A stretch of 64,000 bases of DNA from positions 1,302,001 to 1,366,000 of the forward strand of contig NZ_CP019509.1 in assembly GCF_002002905.1 (NCBI RefSeq). The letters are read 5' to 3'. The DNA is from Aquaspirillum sp. LM1. Its GTDB lineage: Bacteria > Pseudomonadota > Gammaproteobacteria > Burkholderiales > Aquaspirillaceae. Positions within the stretch are counted from its first letter, which is position 1; each line of letters opens with the position of its first letter. The notes beneath the pieces were generated by a model, which was not told where the DNA came from, ran no database searches, and saw only the letters and a program-made list of their open reading frames with translations. Positions 9,500-18,957 of the stretch are shown piece after piece. A program made the position numbers and the translations under genes.

Positions 9500-11308
9500 A
9501 TGAGTGCAGTATCCAGCAGCAGTAGTTATACCTTGGCAGCAGGGGAAGATACCCTCTATCTAACAGGCGGTAGCAATGTTGATGGTGCCGGAGATAATTT
9601 GAATAACAAATTGATTGGCAATAGCGGAGCCAATATCCTTTATGGTTACGATGGCCATGATAGCTTGTATGGTGGCTCAGGTAGCGATACGTTATATGGT
9701 GGTATCGGTAATGATATTCTTGACGGCCAGGCTGGCGCTGACTTGATGATCGGAGAATTAGGCAATGACTATTATGTGGTCGACTCGCTTGCCGATATCG
9801 TCGTGGAACAGGTAGGAGAAGGCACTGATACGGTTCGCTCTGCATTGGTTAGCTATATCTTGCCAGACAATCTGGAATCTCTAGTGCTTTCTTCAAGTGT
9901 GGCGATCAGTGGTGTGGGTAATTCGCTGAACAATGCCCTGACTGGCAATAGCCTGGACAATCTTCTACAAGGACTGGATGGTGCCGACACTTTGTACGGT
10001 GGTGCAGGTAATGACACGCTGGAAGGGGGCAGTGGCAATGACACGCTGGATGGTCAGGCTGGTGATGATCTCATGAGCGGTGGTAATGGCAATGACAGTT
10101 ATGGCGTAGACAGCTTGAATGACGATGTTGTTGAGGCTGCAGGCGAAGGGGTCGATACATTGTATTTCCATCTGGCCAGTGATGTTGATGCGCTTTATAT
10201 GACTGGCTATGTAGTTCCAGATAATGTAGAAAATGTGGTTATCAACTCGGCATTTTATTCTCCTTATATGGAACTGATTGGTAGCAACGCGAATAACCTG
10301 CTCAAGGACCTGACGCCCACGGGCATCAGTATTATTCATGGCATGGGTGGTAATGATACTATCTATGGTGGTAGTAGTACGTACGCAGCAAACAATTATC
10401 AAGAACTTTATGGCGATGATGGCAATGACACCATCTATGCCTATGGCGCTGACTCGGTATTGGGCGGCTCTGGGAACGATGTGCTGATTTCCATGCAAGG
10501 CGCTAATATCTTGTGGGGGGGTGTCGGTGATGACACCTATATCATGTATCAGGGGGCACTCAGTTCAGCCGGGGAACTGGCCAATGAAGGACATGATAGG
10601 CTCAAATCGTATGGCAGCTACTCTCTGGAAAACTGGGAGATCGAAGATCTGACCTTGATGGAAACCACCTACTTTACTGAAGGTACGGGCAATCATCTGA
10701 ATAATGTCCTACAGGGGAGTTCAGCCAGCAACCGGCTGTACGGCATGGAGGGGAACGATACCTTGATTGGCTGGGGCGGCGACGATGAACTGCAAGGTGG
10801 GTCAGGTGATGATCTGATCAAGATCGGGGTGGACTCCTTGACGGCGCCAGCTTGGGGGGGAATGCAATGGGTGTATGGCAATGAAGGCCATGATACCTTC
10901 TGGATTGGCAATAACTATCGCGGCAACCACGCCATCTACAACACCAGCGGCGTGGATAGCCTGGTGATCAATGACTTTACCTCAGGTGAAGACCATATCC
11001 GCTTGGCGCTGTCTCCTACCGCAGCTAATCCGACAACCGTGAATCAGGTGTTCACTCGCCTGCTTGGTGCGCCATTGCAGACCACCGCCGACTGGGATGC
11101 CTTGTTGAGTCTGGGATCTGCATCAGGCAGTGCTGCTGCACCGACGCTGACCGCAATCCGCTATGATGAAGATCCTGCATGGCAATACGTGACTTACCTG
11201 ATTCTGGATCGTAGCGATAGCGCCACGTTCACCAGCGATGATTTGTGCATCTATATCTCGGGTGGTGTGGACTTCCAGGTGTCGGACTTTATTTTTGACC
11301 ATATGTAA
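9500..11308 (+). CDS. RTX-type hemolysin calcium-binding repeat protein, putative type I secreted
   Basis: A 602-residue acidic protein made largely of Gly/Asp nonapeptide repeats (for example YGGSGSDTLYGGIGNDILDG around residues 55-75, again near residues 160-195, 300-345 and 410-440), the parallel beta-roll that binds calcium after export. There is no N-terminal Sec signal, and the C-terminus ends in a hydrophobic stretch (VDFQVSDFIFDHM), as expected for type I secretion substrates. No enzymatic domain is apparent, so it may be an adhesin, S-layer or biofilm protein. No ABC/MFP/TolC exporter genes are adjacent. The gene and its upstream region are clearly AT-richer than the neighbours, which suggests transfer. 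GAGG lies six bases before the ATG. Confidence 0.88.
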   Translation: MSAVSSSSSYTLAAGEDTLYLTGGSNVDGAGDNLNNKLIGNSGANILYGYDGHDSLYGGSGSDTLYGGIGNDILDGQAGADLMIGELGNDYYVVDSLADIVVEQVGEGTDTVRSALVSYILPDNLESLVLSSSVAISGVGNSLNNALTGNSLDNLLQGLDGADTLYGGAGNDTLEGGSGNDTLDGQAGDDLMSGGNGNDSYGVDSLNDDVVEAAGEGVDTLYFHLASDVDALYMTGYVVPDNVENVVINSAFYSPYMELIGSNANNLLKDLTPTGISIIHGMGGNDTIYGGSSTYAANNYQELYGDDGNDTIYAYGADSVLGGSGNDVLISMQGANILWGGVGDDTYIMYQGALSSAGELANEGHDRLKSYGSYSLENWEIEDLTLMETTYFTEGTGNHLNNVLQGSSASNRLYGMEGNDTLIGWGGDDELQGGSGDDLIKIGVDSLTAPAWGGMQWVYGNEGHDTFWIGNNYRGNHAIYNTSGVDSLVINDFTSGEDHIRLALSPTAANPTTVNQVFTRLLGAPLQTTADWDALLSLGSASGSAAAPTLTAIRYDEDPAWQYVTYLILDRSDSATFTSDDLCIYISGGVDFQVSDFIFDHM

Positions 11309-11325
11309 CAATGCCATGTCTTGCT

Positions 11326-11418
11326 CGCTTGGTGAGGTTCAGCCGTGGTGTGCTTGAACATATGCCCACGCTGCAGGCTGCTCGGCCTGATATCGACCAG
11401 GCGCTGGGCGGGGCATGA
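11326..11418 (+). pseudogene. Fragment of a metY-like gene 3' end
   Basis: The frame RLVRFSRGVLEHMPT...PDIDQALGGA-stop aligns codon by codon with the C-terminus of MetY in this window (MVRLSIGIEHIDDILADIDQALATA). DNA identity is strongest over TGATATCGACCAGGCGCT. Only about 30 codons remain and no start exists, so it is a relic. It lies directly after the RTX gene and suggests that gene entered between metY and a duplicated or second copy of its end. Confidence 0.65.
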
Positions 11419-11456
11419 TTCACCGGTAGCAGGCTATTGCGTTAACACGGTTTTTT

Positions 11457-11504
11457 AAAACACAAAAAGGCCATCCTATACCCAGGATGGCCTTTTTGTG
11501 TTTT
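11457..11504. terminator. Strong bidirectional terminator-like hairpin
   Basis: AAAACACAAAAAGGCCATCCT pairs perfectly with its complement ending at 11504, with a short ATACCC loop, flanked by A-run and T-run so it could stop transcription from either side. It terminates the RTX/metY-relic unit. A second weaker inverted repeat (TGAATCAC/GTGATTCA, 11678-11709) follows. Otherwise the gap to 11845 holds no convincing gene. Confidence 0.85.
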
Positions 11505-11845
11505 GCTTTGGATAATTTGATTGTTTAAAATATACCTGAATATAAATTAATAATATCACGTATTCAGACACCCTGATTAACGTCCCTCATCTGGCCATGT
11601 ATCCGGTTGCCAGACCCGGTATTGCGCTGCTGGCTATCACCCTGGTCATTGGCTTGCATTCCACTCGCAGAGAACACTGAATCACTCTGGCATTCGGGGT
11701 GATTCAGCGCTTTCTCTTATCTGTGCGGCCTGCACAATCTTGTTCCCATCACCATTATAGGGAGACATGCGTCTATCCGGCGCATGCCAATTACCTGGGT
11801 CACCATTCGTGACACCGGGCATCCCATTTCTAAGGAGAGAACCTC

Positions 11846-13725
11846 ATGATGAATTCATTGCGTCACCGTCTGCTTGGCTTTGTGCTGGTGGTGGTGATGA
11901 GTCTGGCTGCCGTGCTGACGGCAGTGGCGTATTTGCATGCCTATGCCGCCGCCGAAGTGGAAGTGCGTAACACCATCAGCCAGATCACCAGCAACAAGGT
12001 GGCCTTTATCAACGAGTGGGTCAGTTCCCGCCAGCGCATCGTCAACAGTGTGCTGCTGAATGTCGGCCACGGCCTGCTCAAGCCGGTGCTGGATCAGGCG
12101 CGCATTGCTGGCGGATTTGACGATTGCTACCTGGGCGAGCCGGATAAGACCATGACCTTGAGTCAGGCAACAGCGCCAGAAAACTACGACCCCACTGGAC
12201 GGCCCTGGTATGTGGCCGCCGTGGCCAGCGAAGGCCCGATTGCCTCGCCGCCGTATCTGGACGCCACCAGCAAGCAGCCAGTCATCACCTTTGCCCAGGC
12301 CCTGCGCCGAAATGGCCAGCTGGTTGGCGTGGTGGGTGGCGATGTGCTGCTCAAGCGGGTGGTGGAAGAAGTGCTGGCCACCCAGCTGCCCGGCAATGGT
12401 CAGGCATTCTTACTTGCGCAGGACGGCACGGTGATTGCCCATCCGGAGGCCAACTCGTCGCTGAAAAAAATCAGTGAGGTGATTCCGGGCTTCAGCCTGG
12501 ATGCCGTGCCCAAGGAGGGTTTGATTCATCCGCTGCAGCTGGACAATCAGCCCATGCTGGCCGTGCTGCAGCCAGTGGGCAAAACCGGCTGGCTGATGGG
12601 CGTGCTGGTGTCGCAATCCGCCGCCATGGCCCCGGTCCAGCAGATGCTGTATCGCATGCTGGCCACGCTGGCCGGCTGTCTGGCGCTGGCTGCCGCCGTC
12701 ATCTGGCTGGGCATGGCGCGCATGTTGCAAGGGCTGGCGGTAATGCGTGATGCCATGCGCAGTGTGGCCAGCGGCTCGGGCGACCTGACCTTGCGCCTGC
12801 CGGTGAAAGGCTAGGATGAGCTGGCGGAAATTGCCCAGGCGTTCAACCAGTTTGTCGCCGCGCTGCAGCAGATGTTCACCAGCGTGCGCCAGCATGCCGA
12901 ATCGCTGGCCGACACGGCCAAACGGCTGGACCAGAGCGCCGGCCAGATTGCCGATGATTCGCGCATTCAGTCCAGCGAGCTGGCCAACACCGCCGCCACC
13001 ATTGAGCAGGTGACGGTGAGCATCAACCAGATTGCCGAGCATGTCGGCGAAACCGAAGCGCTGGTGGCGCAGTCGCGCCAGGGCTCGGTCAGTTCGCAAG
13101 AAGGCATGCAGACCGTGGCACAGGAAATGCAGGCGGTGGTGAGCGCCATCACCACGCTGCAAACGGTGATGTCCGGGCTGTCGAGCAAGTCCGAGGCGAT
13201 TCGCGGCATCGTCAACACCATTCACGACATTGCCGAGCAAACCAACTTGCTGGCGCTAAATGCGGCGATTGAAGCCGCGCGCGCCGGCGAGCAGGGCCGT
13301 GGCTTTGCCGTGGCTTTGCCGTGGTGGCCGACGAGGTGCGCAAGCTGGCCGAGCGCACTGCTGCTGCCACGGTAGAGATTGCCGGCATCATGGATCAGGT
13401 AATCGACCAGACTGGCGATGCGGTCAGTCATGTGGGCGCCACCCAGCAACGGGTCAGCCACAGCATGACGCACACCGAAGACGCCGCCCTGCGGGTGGCG
13501 GCGGTACGCGAACGCGCCGACGACATTGCCCAGCGCATGGCCCATATCAAGCTGGCCACCGCCGAACAGGGCAGCGCCACCCACGATATGGCGCGCAGCG
13601 CCGAACGGGTGAACGTGAAAACCCATGAAACCGACACCCATTTGCAGGACATGTTGCACACCATCCATGGTCTGCTGGAAAGTGGCGAAGCGTTGAAAAC
13701 CCTGGTGGCACGCTTCCGGCTGTAG
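11846..13725 (+). pseudogene. Methyl-accepting chemotaxis protein, disrupted by a nonsense codon and a frameshift
   Basis: A gene for a dCache-type chemoreceptor of about 620 residues with AAGGAG before its ATG. Residues 1-322 carry the first membrane helix, a periplasmic double-cache sensor (YDPTGRPWYVAA, then LVGVVGGDVLL) and the second membrane helix. An in-frame TAG at 12812-12814 interrupts the HAMP domain between VKG and [14 protein letters not shown]. Reading then continues in frame to the signalling tip [20 protein letters not shown]. There, an exact 11-bp tandem duplication (GTGGCTTTGCC at 13299-13309 and 13310-13320) shifts the frame inside GRGFAV; the correct frame resumes as [13 protein letters not shown] and ends at 13725. 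Both lesions are single simple events, so inactivation is recent. Confidence 0.88.
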
Positions 13726-13834
13726 GACGATTTACGTCAGCATGTGGCTCAGCGTGTGACAACGCTGGCCGCCAGTCTGGCCATTGAATGGCGTCATGTG
13801 TGCTTTATTGAGTGGAAAACAGCCATTTTGTTAG

Positions 13835-15057
13835 GGACGCGCTGAACAAACCAACATCTGGCTTAAGGCGAGCCACGCAGCCTACATCAATTCAGCAGTG
13901 AGGCGTCGATGAGTAAAAAACACCAGCCCCATCGCCAGTTTCAGTCAGAAGTCACGCTATCTCACAGCAAATTCCCTCATTTTGTCTCTTCAGGACGCAT
14001 TTTTGGCATTGCGAGCGCTCCAGGACTTGCCAATCAGCAGATTCGCCAATCCAAAGAGCGTGTACAGCCGCGCCGTGTTCTTCGCCAGCCCACGGTAGGA
14101 CACCTTCTTCATGCCGAAGAGGTTCTTGATGATCTTGAATGGATGTTCAACCTTGGCCCGGATCCTGGCCCTGGCCTGTTCGATCCGCTCCTGCAGTCGC
14201 CCAACCGGCGTATCCGGCAACGCCTTGCGCTTGCCCGGACGCATGGCAATTTCCCATTGAATCTTGAGCCCCTGGTTCTTCTCCCGCTTCTCAACACCCT
14301 GGTAGCCGGCATCGCCAACGCCAAACTGTTCTTCTCCATGCAGCAAGGCATGCGCCTGGGTGACATCGCTGACGTTGGCTGACGTGGTGACCAGGGTATG
14401 CACGATGCCCGTTTCAGCATCCACTCCAATGTGCGCCTTCATGCCGAAGTACCACTGGTTGCCCTTTTTGGTCTGATGCATTTCAGGATCACGCTCACCG
14501 CTTCGATTCTTGGTCGAGGACGGCGCAGCAATGATGGTGGCGTCAACAACCGTGCCTTCCTTGAGGATCAGGCCCTTCGCGGCCAGTAGGGCGTTGATGG
14601 TCTCGAAGATGCGCTCGGTCAGCTGGTGCGTTTCCAGCAGGCGGCGGAACTTGAGCAGGGTGGTGGCGTCTGGTGCAGACTCCCGCGACAGGTCTATGCC
14701 AACAAATCCCCGGATGGCCTGGCTGTCATAGATGGCGTCTTCGATGCCTTCGTCTGAGAGTCCAAAGCATTGTTGGGCGATGTACATTCGCAGCATCCGC
14801 GCGACGCCAATCGGTGGTCGGCCCCGGCCTGTTCCTTTTGGGTAGAAGGGCTCAATCTGCGCGACCAAGGCGGCCCAGGGCGTCACTTTGTTGATCTCGT
14901 CAAGAAACCGGTCACGCCGAGTGACCTTCTTCTTTGTCGCGTATTCCAGTTCGGAAAAGCTGGCTTGCTTTGTCATGTGACCATCCACGTTCAATGTGCT
15001 GATGTTCGCAGATCAGGAGGCTTCGAGCCAGCTGTCGGGGAATAAATCAGCGCATCC
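13835..15057 (-). mobile_element. IS5-family insertion sequence, complete
   Basis: A 1223-bp element with imperfect terminal inverted repeats (GGACGCGCTGAACAAA at the left; GGATGCGCTGATTTAT read inward from the right) and a TTAG direct repeat on both sides (13831-13834 and 15058-15061). A YTAR-type four-base target duplication is typical of the IS5 group. It contains one transposase gene. Its termini match those of the 109-bp repeats elsewhere in the window. Confidence 0.9.
13990..14976 (-). CDS. IS5-family DDE transposase
   Basis: A 328-residue cut-and-paste transposase of the IS5/IS1182-like DDE class. The N-terminal DUF772-type region (RPPIGVARMLRMYIAQQCFG) is followed by the catalytic core: Asp in GTVVDATIIAAPSS, Asp in GVGDAGYQGVEKR, and the Glu in RAKVEHPFKIIKNLFG, with the usual Y/R spacing. 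The frame is uninterrupted and the element ends are intact, so it may still be active. I took the internal ATG giving MTKQASFSELEY; a TTG six codons upstream (14994) is possible. Confidence 0.92.
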   Translation of the reverse strand: MTKQASFSELEYATKKKVTRRDRFLDEINKVTPWAALVAQIEPFYPKGTGRGRPPIGVARMLRMYIAQQCFGLSDEGIEDAIYDSQAIRGFVGIDLSRESAPDATTLLKFRRLLETHQLTERIFETINALLAAKGLILKEGTVVDATIIAAPSSTKNRSGERDPEMHQTKKGNQWYFGMKAHIGVDAETGIVHTLVTTSANVSDVTQAHALLHGEEQFGVGDAGYQGVEKREKNQGLKIQWEIAMRPGKRKALPDTPVGRLQERIEQARARIRAKVEHPFKIIKNLFGMKKVSYRGLAKNTARLYTLFGLANLLIGKSWSARNAKNAS

Positions 15058-15489
15058 TTAGCAAGATGGCTGTCTCATGCTTTGATTTTCGGTTAGAAAG
15101 CACATAAAATATACGTATGTATGAACTGAATGTTGTGATCACGCAATATATCACATGGCATATTGCAAGATCACTCTGTGACGATAATAGCTTGCTATTA
15201 TCAAAATTTTTTCCTATTGGTTCATTCGGCTTTCCTGGTTTTTTGTGGTAAAGGCCAGATTTTTTCTGCCATCTTGTGAACGCCAGCCACCCGGGTGGCT
15301 ATTATTTTTTATGCTAGTGTTAATAATATTAAACACTGGCACTGGATCACCGTATTGATTCATCTGAAATGCATCAGGTCAGCCTGATGCCAGGCGTAGC
15401 ATGCGCACGCAGATGGCGGATGTCCCCACGCCTCGCCATCTGCGCGTATGATCAAATCGTTATCACCCTATCATCCTGCGAGCTCCAGC
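15058..15489. other. AT-rich intergenic region without a recognised gene
   Basis: Between the IS element and nfeD. It contains a small hairpin GATAATAG-CTTG-CTATTATC (15183-15202) followed by an A/T run, which could end transcription coming from the left, and otherwise no frame that looks coding. The promoter of the nfeD/SPFH pair is expected in its last 100 bases, but I could not pick one confidently. Confidence 0.5.
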
Positions 15490-15942
15490 ATGCCTGACAC
15501 TGCCTTGTTCTGGTTTGTCTTCGCCGCTCTGGTGGCGATGGCCGAAGTGTTTTCCGGCACGTTTTACCTGCTGGCCGTGGCGCTCGGTCTGGCCGGCGTG
15601 GGGGCCATGCTGGCCTTGGGGCTGGGCCTGTCGGCCGGGCTGGCGCTGGGGGCGGGCCTGATGCTGCTGGGGGTGGCCGGCGTCTGGCGCTGGCGGCAAC
15701 GCAGCATCCTGAGCTCACCCACCGTGATGGATCTGGACCTGGGCGCTGAAGTGGCACTGGTCAGCTACCAGACCGGCAATCCGCACCATGGCCGGGTGCG
15801 CTATCGCGGGTGTGAATGGGATGCGCAACTGAGCTTTGCCGGCTCCCCACCACCAGTGGGCAGCCTGGGGAAGATTACCGGCCATGAGGCCAATTGTTTG
15901 CTGGTGACCTTGCCCAGCACGGAAAGTGAGCAGCCAACATGA
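15490..15942 (+). CDS. NfeD-like membrane protein
   Basis: A 150-residue protein with two or three N-terminal membrane helices (ALFWFVFAALVAMAEVFSG, FYLLAVALGLAGVGAMLALG and a glycine/leucine-rich third) and a C-terminal OB-fold domain (VMDLDLGAEVALV through LGKITGHEANCLLV). NfeD proteins partner SPFH/stomatin proteins in membrane microdomains, and the next gene is exactly that, overlapping by ATGA. The start at MPDTALFW was preferred over an ATG 42 bases upstream because the extra residues are not family-like. Confidence 0.85.
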   Translation: MPDTALFWFVFAALVAMAEVFSGTFYLLAVALGLAGVGAMLALGLGLSAGLALGAGLMLLGVAGVWRWRQRSILSSPTVMDLDLGAEVALVSYQTGNPHHGRVRYRGCEWDAQLSFAGSPPPVGSLGKITGHEANCLLVTLPSTESEQPT

Positions 15943-16874
15943 TGAATTTTTTGTGGGAGGTGGACGATATGGTGTTCTATCTGGTGGTGTTTGTGCTGAT
16001 TGGCGTGGTGATCAAGAGCGCAGTGCTGGTGATTCCGCAGCAGCACGCTTATGTGATTGAGCGGCTGGGCAAGTATCACGGCACGCTGACCGCCGGGTTG
16101 AACCTGATCATCCCGTTTGTTGACCGGATTGCCTACCGGCACACGCTCAAGGAAGTGCCCTACGATGTCGAGCCGCAGGCGTGCATCACCCGTGACAACT
16201 CGCAGGTGAAAATCGACGGGATTCTGTATTTTCAGGTGACCGACGCCAAGCTGGCCTCGTATGGTACATCCGACTACGAAATGGCGATTGAGCAACTGGC
16301 CAAAACCACCCTGCGCTCGGAAGTGGGCCAGCGCGATCTGGACAAGCTGCTGGAAGAGCGCTCGGCGATCAACAACGCCGTGGTGTCGGCGCTGGATGAA
16401 GCCTCGCTGGGCTGGGGGGTGAAGGTGCTGCGTTATGAGGTAAAGGACATCGTGCCGCCGGAATCGGTGCTGCAGGCCATGGAAATGCAGATTACTGCCG
16501 AGCGGCGCAAGCGTGCGCTGATTGCCCAGTCTGAAGGCGAGCGCGCTCAGGCGGTGAACGTGGCCGAAGGGCAGAAGTCGGCCATGGTGGCGCAATCCGA
16601 AGGCGACCGTCAGGCGGCAATCAACCAGGCCAGCGGCCAGGCCGAGGCGATTCTGATGGTGGCGCAAGCCAATGCCGAAGCCATCCGCCTGGTGGCGCAG
16701 GCACTGGAACAACAAGGCGGCGACCGCGCCGCTGCGCTGAAAGTGGCCGAACAGTATGTGGCGGCGTTTGGCAATATTGCCAAAACCGGCACCACGGTGG
16801 TGATTCCGAGCAATCTGGCCGACCTGGCCGGGCTGGTGCAAGGTGCGCTGGCAGTGTTGCCGAAAAAATCGTGA
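15939..16874 (+). CDS. SPFH/Band 7 (stomatin-like) membrane protein, QmcA-type
   Basis: A 311-residue slipin/stomatin homologue: an N-terminal membrane helix (FYLVVFVLIGVVIKSAVLV), then the Band 7 domain (IPQQHAYVIERLGKYHGTL, RDNSQVKIDGILYFQVTD, TTLRSEVGQRDLDKLLEER) and a long Ala/Glu-rich coiled coil (ITAERRKRALIAQSEGERAQ) that drives oligomerisation. It probably works with the upstream NfeD. Translation may begin at 15939 (ATGA overlap with nfeD) or at the ATG at 15969, which has a better ribosome site (GGGAGGTGG). A G/C hairpin plus T-run follows at 16910-16938. Confidence 0.92.
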   Translation: MMNFLWEVDDMVFYLVVFVLIGVVIKSAVLVIPQQHAYVIERLGKYHGTLTAGLNLIIPFVDRIAYRHTLKEVPYDVEPQACITRDNSQVKIDGILYFQVTDAKLASYGTSDYEMAIEQLAKTTLRSEVGQRDLDKLLEERSAINNAVVSALDEASLGWGVKVLRYEVKDIVPPESVLQAMEMQITAERRKRALIAQSEGERAQAVNVAEGQKSAMVAQSEGDRQAAINQASGQAEAILMVAQANAEAIRLVAQALEQQGGDRAAALKVAEQYVAAFGNIAKTGTTVVIPSNLADLAGLVQGALAVLPKKS

Positions 16875-16909
16875 GTGCCAGGCGGGGCGTGGCGGTCACC
16901 GCGCCCCCT

Positions 16910-16938
16910 GACCGGCTGCCGGTGCTGCCGGTTTTTTT
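16910..16938 (+). terminator. Rho-independent terminator after the nfeD/SPFH pair
   Basis: ACCGGC (16911-16916) pairs with GCCGGT before seven T residues. A GGGGCG...CGCCCC stem lies just before it (about 16883-16906). Confidence 0.75.
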
Positions 16939-17051
16939 ATTTTCAAAACAATAGTTAAAAACTACCAAATCAAAAGATAAATATAATTTAATCTATTGCC
17001 GCCGCCTGCGGCATACTGCAACCATCCTTTCTTACCCCCGCACAGGAGCGC

Positions 17052-17132
17052 ATGATGAACTTGTTCAACCGTCGCCGGGTCAGCCGGTGGATCAGCCTGA
17101 GCGAAGTGCTGGCCGGGCTGGTTCGGATGTAG
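17052..17132 (+). CDS. Possible 26-residue small protein, unknown
   Basis: A short frame reading [19 protein letters not shown] then LAGLVRM, preceded by CAGGAG at good spacing. It is basic at the N-terminus with an amphipathic or hydrophobic second half. It sits between the SPFH terminator and a chemoreceptor gene, in a 340-bp gap otherwise empty of genes. I do not recognise it; it could be a leader peptide, a small membrane protein or chance. Confidence 0.25.
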   Translation: MMNLFNRRRVSRWISLSEVLAGLVRM

Positions 17133-17214
17133 CCGCCATCCTTGGCCCCCTACACCGGCAGGCCATCCGCCTGCCACCGTTCCCCGATGCCCTGTTTTTC
17201 CGGAAGGATTTTTT

Positions 17215-18858
17215 ATGGATTCCCCTCAACGTTTGACCCTGGGCCGCCGGCTGGCGCTGGGTTTTGGCCTGATTTTACTGCTGATGGTCAGCATCACCCT
17301 GATTGGCATCCAGAAAGTGAACTTCATCGACCGCAGCCTGGAGCAGGTCACCGACGTTAACGCTGTCAAGCAGCGTTACGCCATCAACTTTCGTGGCAGC
17401 GTGCACGACCGCGCCATTGTGCTGCGCGATGTGGTGCTGAACACCGATCCGGCCCAGCACAGCGCCATGCTGGCCGAAATTGACCGGCTGGCCCAGTTCT
17501 ATCGCCGTTCGGCCACCGAGCTGGAGCCGTTGCTGCAACGCGACCAGGACAGCAAGGAAATTGCCATGTGGCAGGCGCTGCAGGCGGTGGAAGCGCACAC
17601 CCTGCCGCTGATGACCCAGGTGACCCAGGCGCAGGCCAGTGGCCAGAGCGAGCAGGCACGCAGCGTGCTGCTGAACCAGCTGCGCCCGGCGTTTGTTGAC
17701 TGGCTGGCCAAGATCAATGCGCTGATTGACTACCAGGAACAAAAAAGCCAGGCCACCACCCCGCTGGCGCGGGCAGTGGCAACCAATTTCCAGAGTCTGA
17801 TGCTGGTGCTGTGCGGGCTGAGCCTGCTGCTGGGGGTGGGGGTGGCGCTGTGGATCAGCCGTCAGTTGTTGCACAGCCTGGGCGGCGAACCGGCGCAGGC
17901 GGCGGCCGTGGTCACCCGGATGGCCGGCGGCGACCTGCGTGAAACCATTGTGGCCCGTTATCCTGACAGCATGCTGTCGGCCGTGGCGCAGATGCAGGAA
18001 AAACTCAAGGCGCTGCTCAGCGACATGCTGGCCTCGTCGGAAGAACTGGACAGCCGCGCCCGCCATGTCACCCAGGCAGCCCAGGAAGCGCAGCAGGCCG
18101 CCGCCCAGCAGTCCGATGCCTCGGCTGCCACCGCCACCAGCATCGAGCAGGTCACCCTGAGCATCCATCAGGTGGCCGATATTGCCCGGCAAACCGAAAG
18201 CAACTCGGCGCACACCGCTGCGCTGTCAGAAAAAGGCCACCAGGCCGTGCGCACCGCCGCCGCCGAAATCGAGCGGATTGCCAGCTCGGTGCAAGGCTCG
18301 TCCGAGCATATGCGCCTGCTGCAACAACGCTCGCAGGACATCGGCAGCATTGCCGGGGTGATTGGCGAAATTGCCGCGCAAACCAACCTGCTGGCGCTCA
18401 ACGCCGCGATTGAAGCCGCCCGCGCTGGCGAGCAGGGCCGGGGGTTTGCCGTGGTGGCCGACGAAGTGCGCAAGCTGGCCGAACGTACCGCCACCGCCAC
18501 CGCCGAAATTGGCCGGATGATCGACGTGATCCAGCACGACACCCTGCAGGCGGTCAGCACCATGGACACCGCCGTGGAACAGGTAGAAAACGGCCTGGCC
18601 CGCGCCACCGACGCCACCAGCGTGCTTGACCAGATTCACCATCAGGCGCTGGATTCGCTCAAGCGCGTGCGCGAAGTGGCGCAAGCCACCGACCGTCAGG
18701 TCAGCGCCATTGGCAGCATTGCGGTGAATGTCGAGCAGATTGCCCGCATGTCGGCGGAAACCAGCACGCTGATGCAGCGCAGCAGCCGCGCTGCCAGCGA
18801 GCTGGAACAGATTTCCGCCACCCTGCGCGGACAAACGCGCAAGTTTCGGGTGAGTTAA
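17215..18858 (+). CDS. Methyl-accepting chemotaxis protein with four-helix-bundle sensor
   Basis: A 547-residue chemoreceptor. The N-terminus [20 protein letters not shown] is the typical lead of 4HB_MCP receptors. Residues about 35-190 form the periplasmic helical bundle with the usual [16 protein letters not shown] segment, the second membrane helix is [20 protein letters not shown], then HAMP ([20 protein letters not shown]) and signalling coil with [20 protein letters not shown] and [15 protein letters not shown]. It is the only intact plus-strand receptor of the pair that flanks the IS element; the other (11846-13725) is broken. A GGAAGG ribosome site precedes the ATG. Confidence 0.92.
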   Translation: MDSPQRLTLGRRLALGFGLILLLMVSITLIGIQKVNFIDRSLEQVTDVNAVKQRYAINFRGSVHDRAIVLRDVVLNTDPAQHSAMLAEIDRLAQFYRRSATELEPLLQRDQDSKEIAMWQALQAVEAHTLPLMTQVTQAQASGQSEQARSVLLNQLRPAFVDWLAKINALIDYQEQKSQATTPLARAVATNFQSLMLVLCGLSLLLGVGVALWISRQLLHSLGGEPAQAAAVVTRMAGGDLRETIVARYPDSMLSAVAQMQEKLKALLSDMLASSEELDSRARHVTQAAQEAQQAAAQQSDASAATATSIEQVTLSIHQVADIARQTESNSAHTAALSEKGHQAVRTAAAEIERIASSVQGSSEHMRLLQQRSQDIGSIAGVIGEIAAQTNLLALNAAIEAARAGEQGRGFAVVADEVRKLAERTATATAEIGRMIDVIQHDTLQAVSTMDTAVEQVENGLARATDATSVLDQIHHQALDSLKRVREVAQATDRQVSAIGSIAVNVEQIARMSAETSTLMQRSSRAASELEQISATLRGQTRKFRVS

Positions 18859-18957
18859 CCCGAATAAGGCTGCCCCGCCCTGCATGCAAAAGTACAGCCT
18901 GGCCAGGAAATGGAATAAGATAGGCGCAGATTGTTTGCGCACAGGAATGGATCAAGG

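Noticed and set aside
11597-11680. 27-codon frame with a hydrophobic stretch (ALLAITLVIGLHSTRREH)
   Set aside because: No ribosome site, and it lies between two hairpins in a gap with gene relics; more likely chance.
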